Below are positions 1-10,800 of a DNA stretch of 47,854 nt, one piece after another. Origin of the DNA: Chitinophagales bacterium. Lineage in GTDB: Bacteria; Bacteroidota; Bacteroidia; Chitinophagales; Saprospiraceae. The stretch spans positions 1 through 47,854 of the forward strand of contig JAKSDI010000272.1 in assembly GCA_022360175.1 (NCBI GenBank). The letters are read 5' to 3'. The notes beneath the pieces were generated by a model that saw nothing but the letters and a program-made list of their open reading frames with translations, was not told the origin of the DNA and did no database searches. The first letter of the stretch is position 1. Every line of letters begins with the position of its first letter. Made by a program: the position numbers and the translations under genes.

Positions 1-2577
1 ACTCTAGCGAATGCAGCAGGAGGTAATAATATTGAGATAAACCAACCCTCGGATATGGACCTGCATGTAGCATCATTCACGTCCTTGAGTTTTAGCGAGG
101 CGAATATGAATGAGGAACCGGGGACGACCGTAAATGTATGTGTAGACCTTGTGAATCCCTGTAGTAGTTGTGACGTGCCTACGGTGGATGTAGTACTCCA
201 GGGTACAGGCTTGCCCCATCTATCTCAATACACAACAGAGACGTTAACATTTAGCAATGGCTCCTTGATGGAGTGCTTCCCTCTTGTGATAGAAAATGAT
301 GCAACGATAGGAGATTATACATTCACTCTAGCAAATGCAGCAGGGGGGAATAATATTGGAATAGGTCAACCATCGGATATGAACTTGCATGTAGCATATC
401 CACCCAATCCATCATGTCGTATTTGGAATGAGATAGATTGGAATACCATGAATGGGTCTAATATAGTTTTTGATTCCTGTGATGTGGGATATGCTACTAT
501 TTCAGATAATACTGATTATGATCCTGTAGCAAATGATCAGTATCATTTAGTTTATACAGATATATGTGGAGATGGAGAGGTTATAGCTAGAATAAATGCG
601 GCTCCCACAAATGATGGTTATGCTGGAATCGAGATAAGAGAACATGACGGAGCAGGAGCTCAAAAGGTGTTATTGTTGACCAATTATACAAATGATGTTG
701 AGGTCGTTACAAGAAAGGTAGGATTTGGCTTGTATACTGATTCTTATACAGTGTCAATCATTCCAAAGTGGGTAAAGATCGTACGGTTTGGTGTTTGGCT
801 GACTTCTTATGTTTCTGAAGATGGAATCAACTGGACACAAGTAGCTGCTACTCCCTTCCCAGGATTGCAAAATTGTTTGGTTGCAGGGCTTTCTGCTCAT
901 AATGATGGGATAAATACAACAACAGTTAATTATAGCAATGCTGAAATTATGGATGGGGGCTTACCCACTACAAAAGTAAGTTTCACAGATGCAGAGATTA
1001 GCGTTGATGCTGGTGATATAGTGCAAATATGCCTTGATATATTTGAAGGATGTGGTAGTTGTGTTCCTGTAAACGCAGAAGTTGCTTTGACTTCTTCAAA
1101 TACTCCCCACCTAACTACTTATACTAATGAACAGATAGATTTTGGCGATGGAAGTATAACAAAGTGCTTTGATTTAATAGTTGATAATCATGTAGATAAT
1201 GGGACATATACTTTTGAGTTGCAGAGCATTACCGGAGGGAATAACGCCATAGCTGGAGATATACCTACTCTTACTCTTAATGTAGTTGGAGCAACAGAAC
1301 TTAGTTTTTCTTCAGCAAATACTATAGCAGAACCTGGTGAAATAATAGATGTTTGTGTTAGCTTGACAAATCCATGTGTTGATTGCTCAGTTGTAACTGT
1401 AGATGTTGCGCTTTTGGGCTCTGATAGTCCTCATCTATTGAATTATATGACTAGAACATTGGACTTTAGTGGAAGTAATATTGCTTGCTTTCCTTTAACT
1501 ATAGGTGATGATAATATTGCGGGAGAATACACCCTTATCCTTCAAAATGCAACGGGAGGGAATGATGTCACATTAGTTGACCCTAATAGTTTAGTAATAG
1601 AAGTAGTCCCTCGAACTGAAATTAATTTTGTTAGTACCTCTTCAGATGAAATACCTGGAGGGACCGTTCAGATTTGCGCTGAATTAATACATCCCTGTTC
1701 AGCCTGTGATGATGTGACAGCTGATGTTGTAATAATAACTAATGACTCTCCCCATTTAACTGATTATAGCCCAGAATCGTTTTTATTTGATAATGGCTCT
1801 ACATATGAATGTATTTCTATAGATATAGGGAATGACCCTAGCATGGAAGCATATACCTTAAAATTAGAAAATATAAATGGAGGTAACAATACAATTACCG
1901 TTGATAGTTTATTCCTGTTAAATGTTACACCTCCATCTTCTTCTTTAAGTTTCAGTTCACCTTCCTTTGATGGGACACCAGGAGAAACAGTTGATTTATG
2001 TGTTGATCTCACAAACCCTTGTACTAATTGTGGAGATATAATGGTGGATGTAGTTTTAATAAGTGATGATTCTCCACATTTAACCGACTATACAACTTAT
2101 ACCTTGACGTTTAGCAATGGATCAACTAGTGAATGTGTAACAATACCAGTAGGTAATGATGTCAGTGCTATGAGTTATGATTTTGAACTTCAAAATCTTA
2201 TGGGGAATAATAATCCAACATTATTGGGTTCTACTACCGTTTTGAGCATAGCCCCATCCACAGAGGTCAGTTTTGCTCTTTCTTTTGTACAGTCACTACC
2301 GGGAGAAACTGTAGACATTGTTGTAGATTTAGCACATCCTTGTTCTGATTGTGCAGATGTCACTGTAGAGGTAGTATTGCAAGGAGATGGAATACCACAT
2401 ATAGCCGATTTTAGTGACACAACTTTGACTTTTGCTAATGGATCTATTCAAGAATTTTTCTCTATTGATATTGATCCTCAAGAGGTTAGCGGTACTTATA
2501 CGTTGATACTTCAAAATGTAAATGGAGGGCATCTCGTAAAAATGGCCACTCCTTCAGAAATGACTATTTATGTTCAA
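1..2577 (+). repeat. Tandem Ig-like domain repeats within the giant surface protein
   Basis: Copies lie at about 1-72 (tail only), 85-396, 970-1290, 1294-1611, 1612-1929, 1936-2253 and 2260-2577. Bases 1-72 and 325-396 differ at only about 11 of 72 positions, whereas the later copies match each other mainly at protein level. The first two units therefore look like a recent duplication or conversion. All six complete copies keep two cysteines separated by two residues. Confidence 0.75.
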
Positions 2578-3924
2578 CATTTTACTTCTGATGACCTTAT
2601 AGGTTGTGTGTTATTTCCTGATTTAACACATTGTGAAATTGGGGCAAATCCCGATGGTACTCCTCCTGCTCCTCCTTATGAATTGCCTTGTGTGGTTCCT
2701 CTTCCTGATGGCTTTACCCCCATTCCTCCCAATCCATGGCTTTGTCACCCTGATTATAGATATAAAGGAATAGCTAATGCTGAAGTGGAAGTTGTAAACT
2801 TGTCAAATCCTGGCACAGCAAATGTAATTAGTGATGATGCAGGGTTTTTCGGGACAGGCATGACATCTGGGATGATACAAATGACTCCTTTGCCATTTGA
2901 ACCTCATCCTCCAGGTACAAGCGAATGGGTAAAAGCAGTAAATGGTATTAATGCACTAGATATATCGAAGGTATCTGATTATGCTGATGGTACAGGAGAA
3001 CTTTGTCCTTTATCCAGAATTGCTGCCGATGTTAATAATGATGGTAGAGTAGATGCTGCTGATGTTGCAAAAATGAATGATGTCTTATTAATGAATGATC
3101 TAACGTTTGACATCCCTCATTGGCGATTTATACCTCTGCCTTATGTATATCCTAATGAAGGGCATAATGACCCCACTTTTATTGCAGACTTTTGGCAAGA
3201 TGCAAAAAATGACCATAGAGGTTTGCAGTATCCGTTTAATGCTATCTTAAACTTCAATGGTAAAAGTTATACTTATAAAGGAGATGAAAATGGAAATGGA
3301 AGTTGGATGGATATGCTGTCAGAGTGGCCTTATAATACGCCTGAGGCATGTGGGGAGACTAAGTGGGGATTTTATTTAGTGAAATTGGGAGAGACTACTG
3401 CAAACGCTTTTGTTAGTTCTTCTACAGAATCGATTTTGAGCACAGATATCATGGAGTTTATACCAGAAAGTACTAATCGAGAATCTCTTCCAGATGAAAA
3501 TCCACCTATAAGTTTCCTTGTACGAGTAAGTGCGGAAACAACAGACTCTATTCCTGTTGCTTCCTATCAGATAGGGCTCCAAATAGATACTTCTATGTTA
3601 AACGTAACGGAGATAATGCCAAGAGAAGAAGTCTTTGATCAGGAATTGGAAAAGAACTTTTGTGTTAACCCTCAAGAATGGGGTAAAGGACACTTCAGGT
3701 CTGTGTGGATCAATGACTTTGAGGATAACTCTGAGGGAATATACATGAATAACAAGACAATGTTGTTTGAGTTTGTTGTTTCTGTAGATGTTACGGGTAT
3801 ACCTACGCCTGGTGAAGTATTTGACGCTATTTATACTCAACATGGGATACTACCAACGATCTTTTATACGAAAGATGAACAGATTGAAGATGTAGAATTA
3901 TCTATTGAAATATTTGGATTATAA
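1..3924 (+). CDS. Giant secreted repeat protein with Cys-pair Ig-like domains and dockerin-like module (5' end outside window)
   Basis: The frame is open from base 1, so the true start lies upstream; 1307 residues are visible. It holds one partial and six complete copies of a ~105-residue beta-rich domain. Each full copy opens with a PGxxVxxCVDLxxPC-type segment, carries a CxxC pair (NPCSSC, GCGSC, NPCVDC, HPCSAC, NPCTNC, HPCSDC), has an SPHLTDY-like strand, and mostly closes near GGNN. Between the first and second full copies sits a ~180-residue insert (about 409-960) resembling a DUF1349/ConA-like sandwich (GDGEVIARI, YAGIEIRE). After the last repeat come a carboxypeptidase-regulatory-like stretch and a dockerin-type EF-hand-like segment (AADVNNDGRVDAADVAKMND). 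The C-terminal ~120 residues resemble a cohesin-like beta domain. No typical type IX sorting domain is visible at the C-terminus. A cell-surface or extracellular adhesin/scaffold is likely. Only 9 bases separate it from the next gene, so co-transcription is probable. Confidence 0.8.
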   Translation, partial: TLANAAGGNNIEINQPSDMDLHVASFTSLSFSEANMNEEPGTTVNVCVDLVNPCSSCDVPTVDVVLQGTGLPHLSQYTTETLTFSNGSLMECFPLVIENDATIGDYTFTLANAAGGNNIGIGQPSDMNLHVAYPPNPSCRIWNEIDWNTMNGSNIVFDSCDVGYATISDNTDYDPVANDQYHLVYTDICGDGEVIARINAAPTNDGYAGIEIREHDGAGAQKVLLLTNYTNDVEVVTRKVGFGLYTDSYTVSIIPKWVKIVRFGVWLTSYVSEDGINWTQVAATPFPGLQNCLVAGLSAHNDGINTTTVNYSNAEIMDGGLPTTKVSFTDAEISVDAGDIVQICLDIFEGCGSCVPVNAEVALTSSNTPHLTTYTNEQIDFGDGSITKCFDLIVDNHVDNGTYTFELQSITGGNNAIAGDIPTLTLNVVGATELSFSSANTIAEPGEIIDVCVSLTNPCVDCSVVTVDVALLGSDSPHLLNYMTRTLDFSGSNIACFPLTIGDDNIAGEYTLILQNATGGNDVTLVDPNSLVIEVVPRTEINFVSTSSDEIPGGTVQICAELIHPCSACDDVTADVVIITNDSPHLTDYSPESFLFDNGSTYECISIDIGNDPSMEAYTLKLENINGGNNTITVDSLFLLNVTPPSSSLSFSSPSFDGTPGETVDLCVDLTNPCTNCGDIMVDVVLISDDSPHLTDYTTYTLTFSNGSTSECVTIPVGNDVSAMSYDFELQNLMGNNNPTLLGSTTVLSIAPSTEVSFALSFVQSLPGETVDIVVDLAHPCSDCADVTVEVVLQGDGIPHIADFSDTTLTFANGSIQEFFSIDIDPQEVSGTYTLILQNVNGGHLVKMATPSEMTIYVQHFTSDDLIGCVLFPDLTHCEIGANPDGTPPAPPYELPCVVPLPDGFTPIPPNPWLCHPDYRYKGIANAEVEVVNLSNPGTANVISDDAGFFGTGMTSGMIQMTPLPFEPHPPGTSEWVKAVNGINALDISKVSDYADGTGELCPLSRIAADVNNDGRVDAADVAKMNDVLLMNDLTFDIPHWRFIPLPYVYPNEGHNDPTFIADFWQDAKNDHRGLQYPFNAILNFNGKSYTYKGDENGNGSWMDMLSEWPYNTPEACGETKWGFYLVKLGETTANAFVSSSTESILSTDIMEFIPESTNRESLPDENPPISFLVRVSAETTDSIPVASYQIGLQIDTSMLNVTEIMPREEVFDQELEKNFCVNPQEWGKGHFRSVWINDFEDNSEGIYMNNKTMLFEFVVSVDVTGIPTPGEVFDAIYTQHGILPTIFYTKDEQIEDVELSIEIFGL

Positions 3925-3933
3925 GCCGCTGTA

Positions 3934-6141
3934 TTGAGGAAATTGAAATACATATTATCTCTGACCATTATGCTGTGTTATTGCTTGATGGGGGTAGGGC
4001 AAAATACAAATGATCCTACCTCACAGCATCTTAGTGGAGTGATTGATAATGTATTGGTAGAGGATAATCCTGAATTGTGGAGGTTTATTAATAAAAGTGG
4101 ATTGAAAGGAGTTACAAATATTAACCATTTGGATTTAAACGAAGATTTGATAGAATTAGCTAATAGTGCAGATAAAAAGATAGAGAGAAGTAATAAGTCT
4201 AAGTTTTTGAATTCAACAGCTTTAACTTATGAAAGTATATATATGATGCAGGATACATTATCATCGTATCCTGGAAATGTGTTCATCAATAATGTTATTG
4301 GGAGTAACCGGATAGAGATAGCAAATGTACCTGTAGTGTTTGCCGGACGATTGTCTATGGATGATAAAGGCTTCAATTCTAGACTATCATACCTGATGTT
4401 TAATATTGATCAATCTAATTGGTTAGGGGGAATACAAATGGACTTTAAAAGTGAATATTCGCTTGAAAAAATGCTGGATAAGAATGTGAATACTTTGCAA
4501 CTAACGGATAAGGCGCTCGAGATGTTGAGAAATGAATACAAGTTTAGGGTTTATCAGAAAATAATTAATAGTGAGCAATATACGGCATTGAAAGCTTCCT
4601 TGCAGGATAGTAGTTTTTCTGCACAAAATAAGTTGGACTTAGATTCATTAGAAGCATATCGTCATACGCAAACGATTGATTCTCTATATATAGTTTACCT
4701 GCAGAGTAGGAACAATTTCTCAAATGAGGAAAGACAAGAACTGCAAATCAAGTCAGAACAGCATACTCAGCAACTACAGAAGCTCTCAAATCCACGCCAG
4801 TTAAAACAATTATACCGTCAAGAAAAAGAAGAGCTTAGCATAGCGGATAGGTTTATGTTGCTAACCAACAATTTTGATATAGGCCTGTTTTCTCCTGTCT
4901 ATTCAGAGTTAACCATAAGGCATATCGCTTTAAGTGGTATTAGATATGAATGGGCCAACCAATCTTTTTATGGCGGAGCCGGATATGGTAAGCAATTTAC
5001 TAATGGGAATCTGTTGTCCAACCTCTATCAGAGAGAAAATAAATGGCCTGACAAGAAATTTTATATTGCAAGAGCTGGTATTGGTAATGAAATGGAAAGC
5101 CATTTGGGGATAACAAGTATAAGAGTGACAGAGGATAGTGATACTACTTTTACAAAACAAAATCAGGTGTTTTCCATTGATGGATCACTTAATATTAGTA
5201 AGCAATGGAAGGCTACAACTGAGTTAGCATTGTCTAAATATACTGATTTAGGCCAACCTGTTGATAATTCACTTGATAATGGGAATTTCAAAAAAGAAAA
5301 TTCAGCATTTCAAACGAAAGTGGCTTATTCAACACCAAATTCTATGTTTAGTATAGGGACTGGCTATTTTTACCATGGAGCAAACTTTGTTACTTTAGGA
5401 AACCCCTTTTTGCTTACAAATAGAGAAGGTATACTGGTGAATTTTCTGGGGAAACTCAACAGAATAACGGCTAGCCTGGATTATAAATTAGGCCAACAAA
5501 TTAATGCACAAGCAATAGGGGGAATAAATAATCAGGATTGGCAATTGTTAGGACACGTAAGTTATGCAACAAAGAAAAACCATACCTTCTCACTAACAAT
5601 AGCTCCCAATACCTTTAGCCAATCTGGAACAGGAGATTTTAATACAAGTAATTCAACTACATTGTATACTTTCCAATCCACTCTTCTTCATAATATAAAG
5701 AAGGAGAGATTGTTGGTGAGTACTCTGAATATTACCAATTATCGTTCTAATTTGACTGTTTTTGATACTGTTAGCCATCAAGAACAAGCCTATTTATTTA
5801 TCCATGAGTTATTGCAATTGTCAAATGGAAATAGTTGGCAATTCTCTATTATGCTAGGAGGAGGAATAGACGAAGGGCAGTTTGATAGAGAACAAGCAAT
5901 GATCCAAACTTCGTACCAATTTAATAGGTCAAAAAGCAATACACAAATAGGCATGGAAATATTGAAAGATAACTTTCATGACGATTGGTTATCTGGTATT
6001 AATGGACAATGGCAATACGCTATTCACCCAAAAGTGAATGTAGGGTTAACATTTACATATAGAAAAAGTGCGGATCAACTATTTCAAACTTTTGAGCCTA
6101 CTCAGTTTTGGGGGCAAACAAACTTAAGATTAAACCTTTAA
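3934..6141 (+). CDS. Predicted outer-membrane beta-barrel protein with central coiled coil
   Basis: The protein has 735 residues. The only well-placed start is TTG, which directly precedes a signal peptide (MRKLKYILSLTIMLCYCLMG, cleavage likely after GVGQ). Residues ~180-300 are rich in charged and Gln residues and look helical or coiled-coil. From ~310 to the end the pattern is alternating polar/hydrophobic strands with many aromatic ends (IRYEWANQSFYGGAGYGKQF, NGQWQYAIHPKVNVGLTFTY), typical of a transmembrane beta-barrel. I recognise no named family. It sits between the giant repeat protein and a small secreted protein, 3 bases before the next gene. An outer-membrane channel or anchor for the exported RHS proteins is an inference from context only. 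Confidence 0.6.
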   Translation: MRKLKYILSLTIMLCYCLMGVGQNTNDPTSQHLSGVIDNVLVEDNPELWRFINKSGLKGVTNINHLDLNEDLIELANSADKKIERSNKSKFLNSTALTYESIYMMQDTLSSYPGNVFINNVIGSNRIEIANVPVVFAGRLSMDDKGFNSRLSYLMFNIDQSNWLGGIQMDFKSEYSLEKMLDKNVNTLQLTDKALEMLRNEYKFRVYQKIINSEQYTALKASLQDSSFSAQNKLDLDSLEAYRHTQTIDSLYIVYLQSRNNFSNEERQELQIKSEQHTQQLQKLSNPRQLKQLYRQEKEELSIADRFMLLTNNFDIGLFSPVYSELTIRHIALSGIRYEWANQSFYGGAGYGKQFTNGNLLSNLYQRENKWPDKKFYIARAGIGNEMESHLGITSIRVTEDSDTTFTKQNQVFSIDGSLNISKQWKATTELALSKYTDLGQPVDNSLDNGNFKKENSAFQTKVAYSTPNSMFSIGTGYFYHGANFVTLGNPFLLTNREGILVNFLGKLNRITASLDYKLGQQINAQAIGGINNQDWQLLGHVSYATKKNHTFSLTIAPNTFSQSGTGDFNTSNSTTLYTFQSTLLHNIKKERLLVSTLNITNYRSNLTVFDTVSHQEQAYLFIHELLQLSNGNSWQFSIMLGGGIDEGQFDREQAMIQTSYQFNRSKSNTQIGMEILKDNFHDDWLSGINGQWQYAIHPKVNVGLTFTYRKSADQLFQTFEPTQFWGQTNLRLNL

Positions 6142-6144
6142 GAG

Positions 6145-7287
6145 ATGAAAAGGATGATACAAAAATTATTGCTCTTGATTTTTGCCTGTATGTTTGGCTA
6201 TTTAAGCCATGCGCAAATAGTTATCACTCCACTCTACCAAAATGCTGAGGTGTTTGTAGCAGATCACCTTATTCAGGTGAATATGATCAATGTTACACCC
6301 GATCCAATTGTAGGCCATCTTGAAATTCAGATAAGTGGGCCAGATCAGCAATTAGTAGGCCAGATTAACTCTTTTGAGATAGGTTTACAACCTGGCATTG
6401 TTTTAAATGGCAATAGGATCAATTGGGAAGCTGGTTTTACATTTGGTAATAGTGCTTTTGCTTCTGCATTTCGAAACACAGGAAAGCTACCCTTTGGAGA
6501 GTTTACGATTTGTTATCGTTTCATTGATAAAGGAAATGGAAATACTTTAGGCTTAAATTGTCAAGAAAAAAATATCAAGGTGGCGGGATTGCCAAAGTTG
6601 GTGACTCCTTTTGATCAATCAGTATTAGATAATATACATCCCTTATTAAGTTGGTTACCTCCTTTGCCACTTACTGGAAGCGAGTTAACTTATAGTATAG
6701 TACTGGCAGAAATTAAAAAAGGACAATCTCCTGCAGAAGCAGTAAGTTTTAACATACCGTTATTAAGCCTTGATAACATTAAACAGACATCATTGAGATA
6801 TCCTGCTTCAGGCCAGCTATTACAAGAAAAATCAGAATATGCCTGGCAGATTACTGCATATTGGAATAATATAGAAATTGGTAAGACAGAAATATGGAGG
6901 TTTAGTTTTAAGCCTTTGAAAAATAATGAAATTAGTAGGGCACCAGAAGATTTTAATCACTTTTTTGGATTAACACAGAATGCTCTGGCACGAGGGGGGT
7001 ATCATGTGAGAAAAGATGCTGTATTGCCATTGCTGTATAATAATCGAGGACTGGAAAATGTGTTGAATTATACAATTCGTGAAGTTGGATCAGATGGAGA
7101 ATATCTTACTAATTTACCTGAAATTCTTATGGTTCCGGGAATTAACCATATTGAGTTAGATCTCGATGGTGTAGGTGGATTGGCTTACGATAAAAGATAT
7201 CTATTGCATGCAGTAGATGCTAAAGGAGCCGACTACTATTTGGAGTTTATCAATTTAAGAGTTGTATCCGATACTGGTGGAAACTAA
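6145..7287 (+). CDS. Secreted FnIII-like protein of unknown function
   Basis: The protein has 380 residues with a clear signal peptide (MKRMIQKLLLLIFACMFGYL, cleavage near SHAQ). The mature protein is beta-rich. Residues ~20-150 form one domain. From ~150 a stretch beginning PKLVTPFDQSVL, with HPLLSWLPPLP and YAWQITAYW, resembles the FnIII-like 'LxWxp' pattern found in many secreted Bacteroidota proteins. No catalytic motif is visible. It lies between the barrel-like protein and a lipoprotein in the same transcription direction, so a periplasmic or surface structural partner of the RHS export locus is plausible. Function not recognised. Confidence 0.65.
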   Translation: MKRMIQKLLLLIFACMFGYLSHAQIVITPLYQNAEVFVADHLIQVNMINVTPDPIVGHLEIQISGPDQQLVGQINSFEIGLQPGIVLNGNRINWEAGFTFGNSAFASAFRNTGKLPFGEFTICYRFIDKGNGNTLGLNCQEKNIKVAGLPKLVTPFDQSVLDNIHPLLSWLPPLPLTGSELTYSIVLAEIKKGQSPAEAVSFNIPLLSLDNIKQTSLRYPASGQLLQEKSEYAWQITAYWNNIEIGKTEIWRFSFKPLKNNEISRAPEDFNHFFGLTQNALARGGYHVRKDAVLPLLYNNRGLENVLNYTIREVGSDGEYLTNLPEILMVPGINHIELDLDGVGGLAYDKRYLLHAVDAKGADYYLEFINLRVVSDTGGN

Positions 7288-7291
7288 AAGC

Positions 7292-7882
7292 ATGAAAATG
7301 ATTAAAGCTAAATTACTTCATTATTCTTTTATCCTACTGATCGTGTTTTTTTCATCTTGCCAAAATGCTTGGAAGGGAAAACAAAACGAAATGGGGGATG
7401 AAGTAACTCTAAATGGGTATCACTTTTATTTTCAATATCTTCCTTATAGTGTAATGGCGGAAAGAGATATTACAAATGGGATAGCTACAGATTATGAGGA
7501 AGCAATAGAAAATTATAAAGGGCATTTATATGGAGAGTTGACTATATCATCAAGTGATAAATCTCAATCATTACAAGATGTTTATGAATTAGAAAACCCT
7601 AAAAGCGATTGGGAAAAAGCACTTAACAAATTATTGTTTCAATCTCGAGAAGAATTTGTTGCTTTTTCTGGAAATGATAGATTGCCTTGTGCTTTAAATC
7701 ATGCACATATATCGCCCTTTTCTAATCAGGGCTTAAGAATGTCTTTGGTATTTAAGCTTCCTGAGGGAAAGCCAATAGAGGAGGATCGACTAAATATTTA
7801 TTTCAATGACAACGTGCTAACACATCAGAAAGTCGGTTTCACCATACCTACATCAAATGAATTAATTTCTTTAAATCAATAG
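7292..7882 (+). CDS. Small predicted lipoprotein of the RHS locus
   Basis: The protein has 196 residues. I chose the ATG at 7292 because translation from it gives a compact type II signal (MKMIKAKLLHYSFILLIVFF) with lipobox FSSC. An upstream in-frame TTG at 7262 would overlap the preceding gene and add a non-signal leader. After the Cys the protein is polar and mostly beta (NGYHFYFQYLPYSVM, GLRMSLVFKLPEG). No known domain is recognised. The stop is 3 bases before the next start, so it is almost surely translated with the large RHS-type gene. It could be an outer-membrane accessory lipoprotein for surface display, but that is inference. Confidence 0.65.
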   Translation: MKMIKAKLLHYSFILLIVFFSSCQNAWKGKQNEMGDEVTLNGYHFYFQYLPYSVMAERDITNGIATDYEEAIENYKGHLYGELTISSSDKSQSLQDVYELENPKSDWEKALNKLLFQSREEFVAFSGNDRLPCALNHAHISPFSNQGLRMSLVFKLPEGKPIEEDRLNIYFNDNVLTHQKVGFTIPTSNELISLNQ

Positions 7883-7885
7883 GAA

Positions 7886-10800
7886 ATGAAAAGTATAAAG
7901 ATTTTTCATAAACGCATCGCTCTATTTCTAGTTGTTATATTTCTCAACCAAGCATTTTTTCCTGCCTTTGCTATGGCCTTAACAAGCGGGCCAACACAAC
8001 CAGAAGTGGTCGGCTTCCAACCTATAGGCACGACTGGAATGGTTGATTTATTTACCGGAAATTTTAATTATAACATCCCTTTATGTGACATAGGGGGGTA
8101 TCCATTAAATTTATCCTATCAAGCAGACCCCAAAATGGATGATGAAGCGAGCTGGGTAGGCCTGGGATGGAGCCTTAACCCTGGTGTTATAAATCGTGAG
8201 ATGCGTGGGCTTCCCGATGATTTTAATGGTGAAGAAATAGAGAAGGAATACAATATTAAGTCTAATTGGACACTCGGTGTTGCAAGTGGTAAGAAATTAG
8301 AAGCATTCGGCCTTTTAGGGGTAGAGCGTAAAAGAGGGATCTTTTATAATAATTACCAGGGCTTTGGTTTCGAACGCTCTGTTTCTCCATACCTGAGTAT
8401 TGGAAAGAAAAATGATAATGTAGGTGCTCAACTCGGATTAGGTTTATCATTGGGATATTCTACAGGAGCAGGAATTAGTATTTCCCCTTTTGCTAATATA
8501 GAAGGAGCATCAGATAAGATTGATGCAGGTATTCGCGCAAATACTAATATAAACTCAAGAAATGGACTAAAACAATTAACCCTGACAAGTTCTCTATCTT
8601 ATAGAGAAGAAATATCAATAGGGATGAGAAATGGAGGGAGCTTTAATTTTGGGCCCTATTCTTACATTCCTACAGCCCGCCTTCCTTTAAAAAATGATTC
8701 TAAAGCTTTCAGTGCTTCATTAGGGGGCGCAGCTTTTGGAGTACATGGAGCTGCATCACTAACAGGTTATTATTCTAAGCAGCAATTAGCTGCAAATAAG
8801 CAAGATCAATCATCATTTGGCTATTTGTATCTTCAAAATGGAAATGATGCAGAAAATGTTGTTCAGGATTATAATGTTCAACCTGGTTTACTTCGACAAG
8901 ATATGCCAGATTTACCTTTAGCTTATGGTACTAATGATATTTATGCTGTACAAGCTCAAGGAATGGGGGGGCAGTATAGAGCTATTCGTAATGATGTAGG
9001 CGTCTTTAGGCCTGCACTACACTCTAATATTGGGCAGAACTTAAGCTTGGGAGCAGAAATTGGAGTAGGAAATACGGTTCACGTTGGAGCAGATGGCGAA
9101 GATATAATAAGTGGAGTGTCTGCGGTACTGGAATTTGTAGATGTAAATGCAGCATCAAGTTATTCTTCTAACTCTGGTTGGAAGGAATATAACTTTTCAT
9201 TACCAAAAATGCCATTTACAAGTAGTGATCAATTATATGAGCATGCTTTCTTCAAAAGTATGGGAGAAAAAGTAGCGACAGATGAAAGTTATTGGGCTCA
9301 AATTGGAGGGCAAACGCCTTTCCGGAATGAAATAGACAAATTGGGAAGTAGTGTTATTGCACCAGCCGTATTGGAAAATGGTACTGAAGAATTAGTGCTT
9401 CCAAATACACTTCAACGTGCCAATGAGCGTGAAATTAGAAATCAGGTATTTAGTTATCTAACAATTGATGAAAGAGAAGCTTGCCTGGATGAAAAAATAC
9501 ATAATTATCCCTTCCCTGATGTAAACGGAAGTTTTTACCCCGCTTTTTCAGATTGTGAACCTAGCGCTATTAATGGACAAGTTGAAGAGATAGAGCGAGA
9601 TGATATTGCGGGTGCTGGTAAAGATCAAATCACTGAAATAACTGTTACTCAGCCAGATGGAAGTAGATATGTTTATGGTATACCTGTGTATAATAAAGTT
9701 CAAAAAGAAGTAACCTTTAGTGTAGCTGATAAAGAATACAATACTATTTATCCTTCATCACCTAATTCTGGCGATCTTCAAAGTTATGGTTTAGTTTCGT
9801 ACGATACTGAAGATGCAACAATCAATAATGATAAAGGTCGGGATCATTATTTTGAGTCTACAAAATTACCTCCTTATGCTCATTCGTATCTCCTGACAGC
9901 AGTATTACCTCCTGATTATGCTGATCGGAAAGGAGACGGCATTACAGATGACGATAACGGGAGTGCTGTAAAGTTTAATTATTCAAAAACGAGTTATGAT
10001 TATAATTGGCGAACACCTATTCAGGCAAATAAAGCGCAATATCATCCAGGACGTTTAGTTGATCCTACGGATGATAAAGCAAGCTATGTGTATGGTGAAA
10101 GAGAATTATGGTATCTACACTCTGTAGAATCCAGAACGATGGTTGCTCAGTTTTATACCTCCGAAAGAGAGGATGCTTTGGGTGTGCTGGGAGAACATGG
10201 AGGAGTAGACTCAAACGCTCCATCCCGTCGATTGGATAGTATTAGAGTGTTTTCAAAATCTGAACTTACTACTAATTTTGATAATGCTGTACCAATTAAG
10301 ACCATTCATTTTGAATATTATGATTATAATGAATCGCTTTGTAAAGGAGCACCTAACCATGTTTCCAATAACGGAGGTAAACTTACCTTAAAGCATGTAT
10401 ACTTCACCTATGGCAATAGCCAAAGAGGCCGATTAAATGCTTATCACTTTGCTTATAATAATGATGATGCCAATCAGCCAATAAATTACTCTACAGGCAC
10501 CTTAGATCGTTGGGGAGGTGTTCAGATTCCATCAAATAGTTCTAATAGCTATCCTTTTCCTCATGAATTCCCTTATACCATACAGGATCAAAGTGCTGTA
10601 GAAATGTATAGAGGTGCCTGGAATTTAAAGCAAATTACGACTCCATCTGGTGGAGAAATATCTGTAGAATACGAACCCGACGATTATGCTTATGTACAGG
10701 ATAAACGTGCCGGGCAGATGTTCAAAATTGAAGGTTTTGCGGATGATTTAAATGATACACCGGGGCCTAATTTGTATGATAATGCGGGGCCAATGCAGTT

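Noticed and set aside
3700-3924. Type IX secretion sorting domain at the end of the giant repeat protein
   Set aside because: The last residues lack the usual glycine/tyrosine-lysine pattern of type A or the gliding-type B domain, so I did not call it.
7262-7291. TTG start for the lipoprotein overlapping the previous gene
   Set aside because: It puts ten polar residues before the signal peptide; the ATG at 7292 gives a normal lipoprotein signal.
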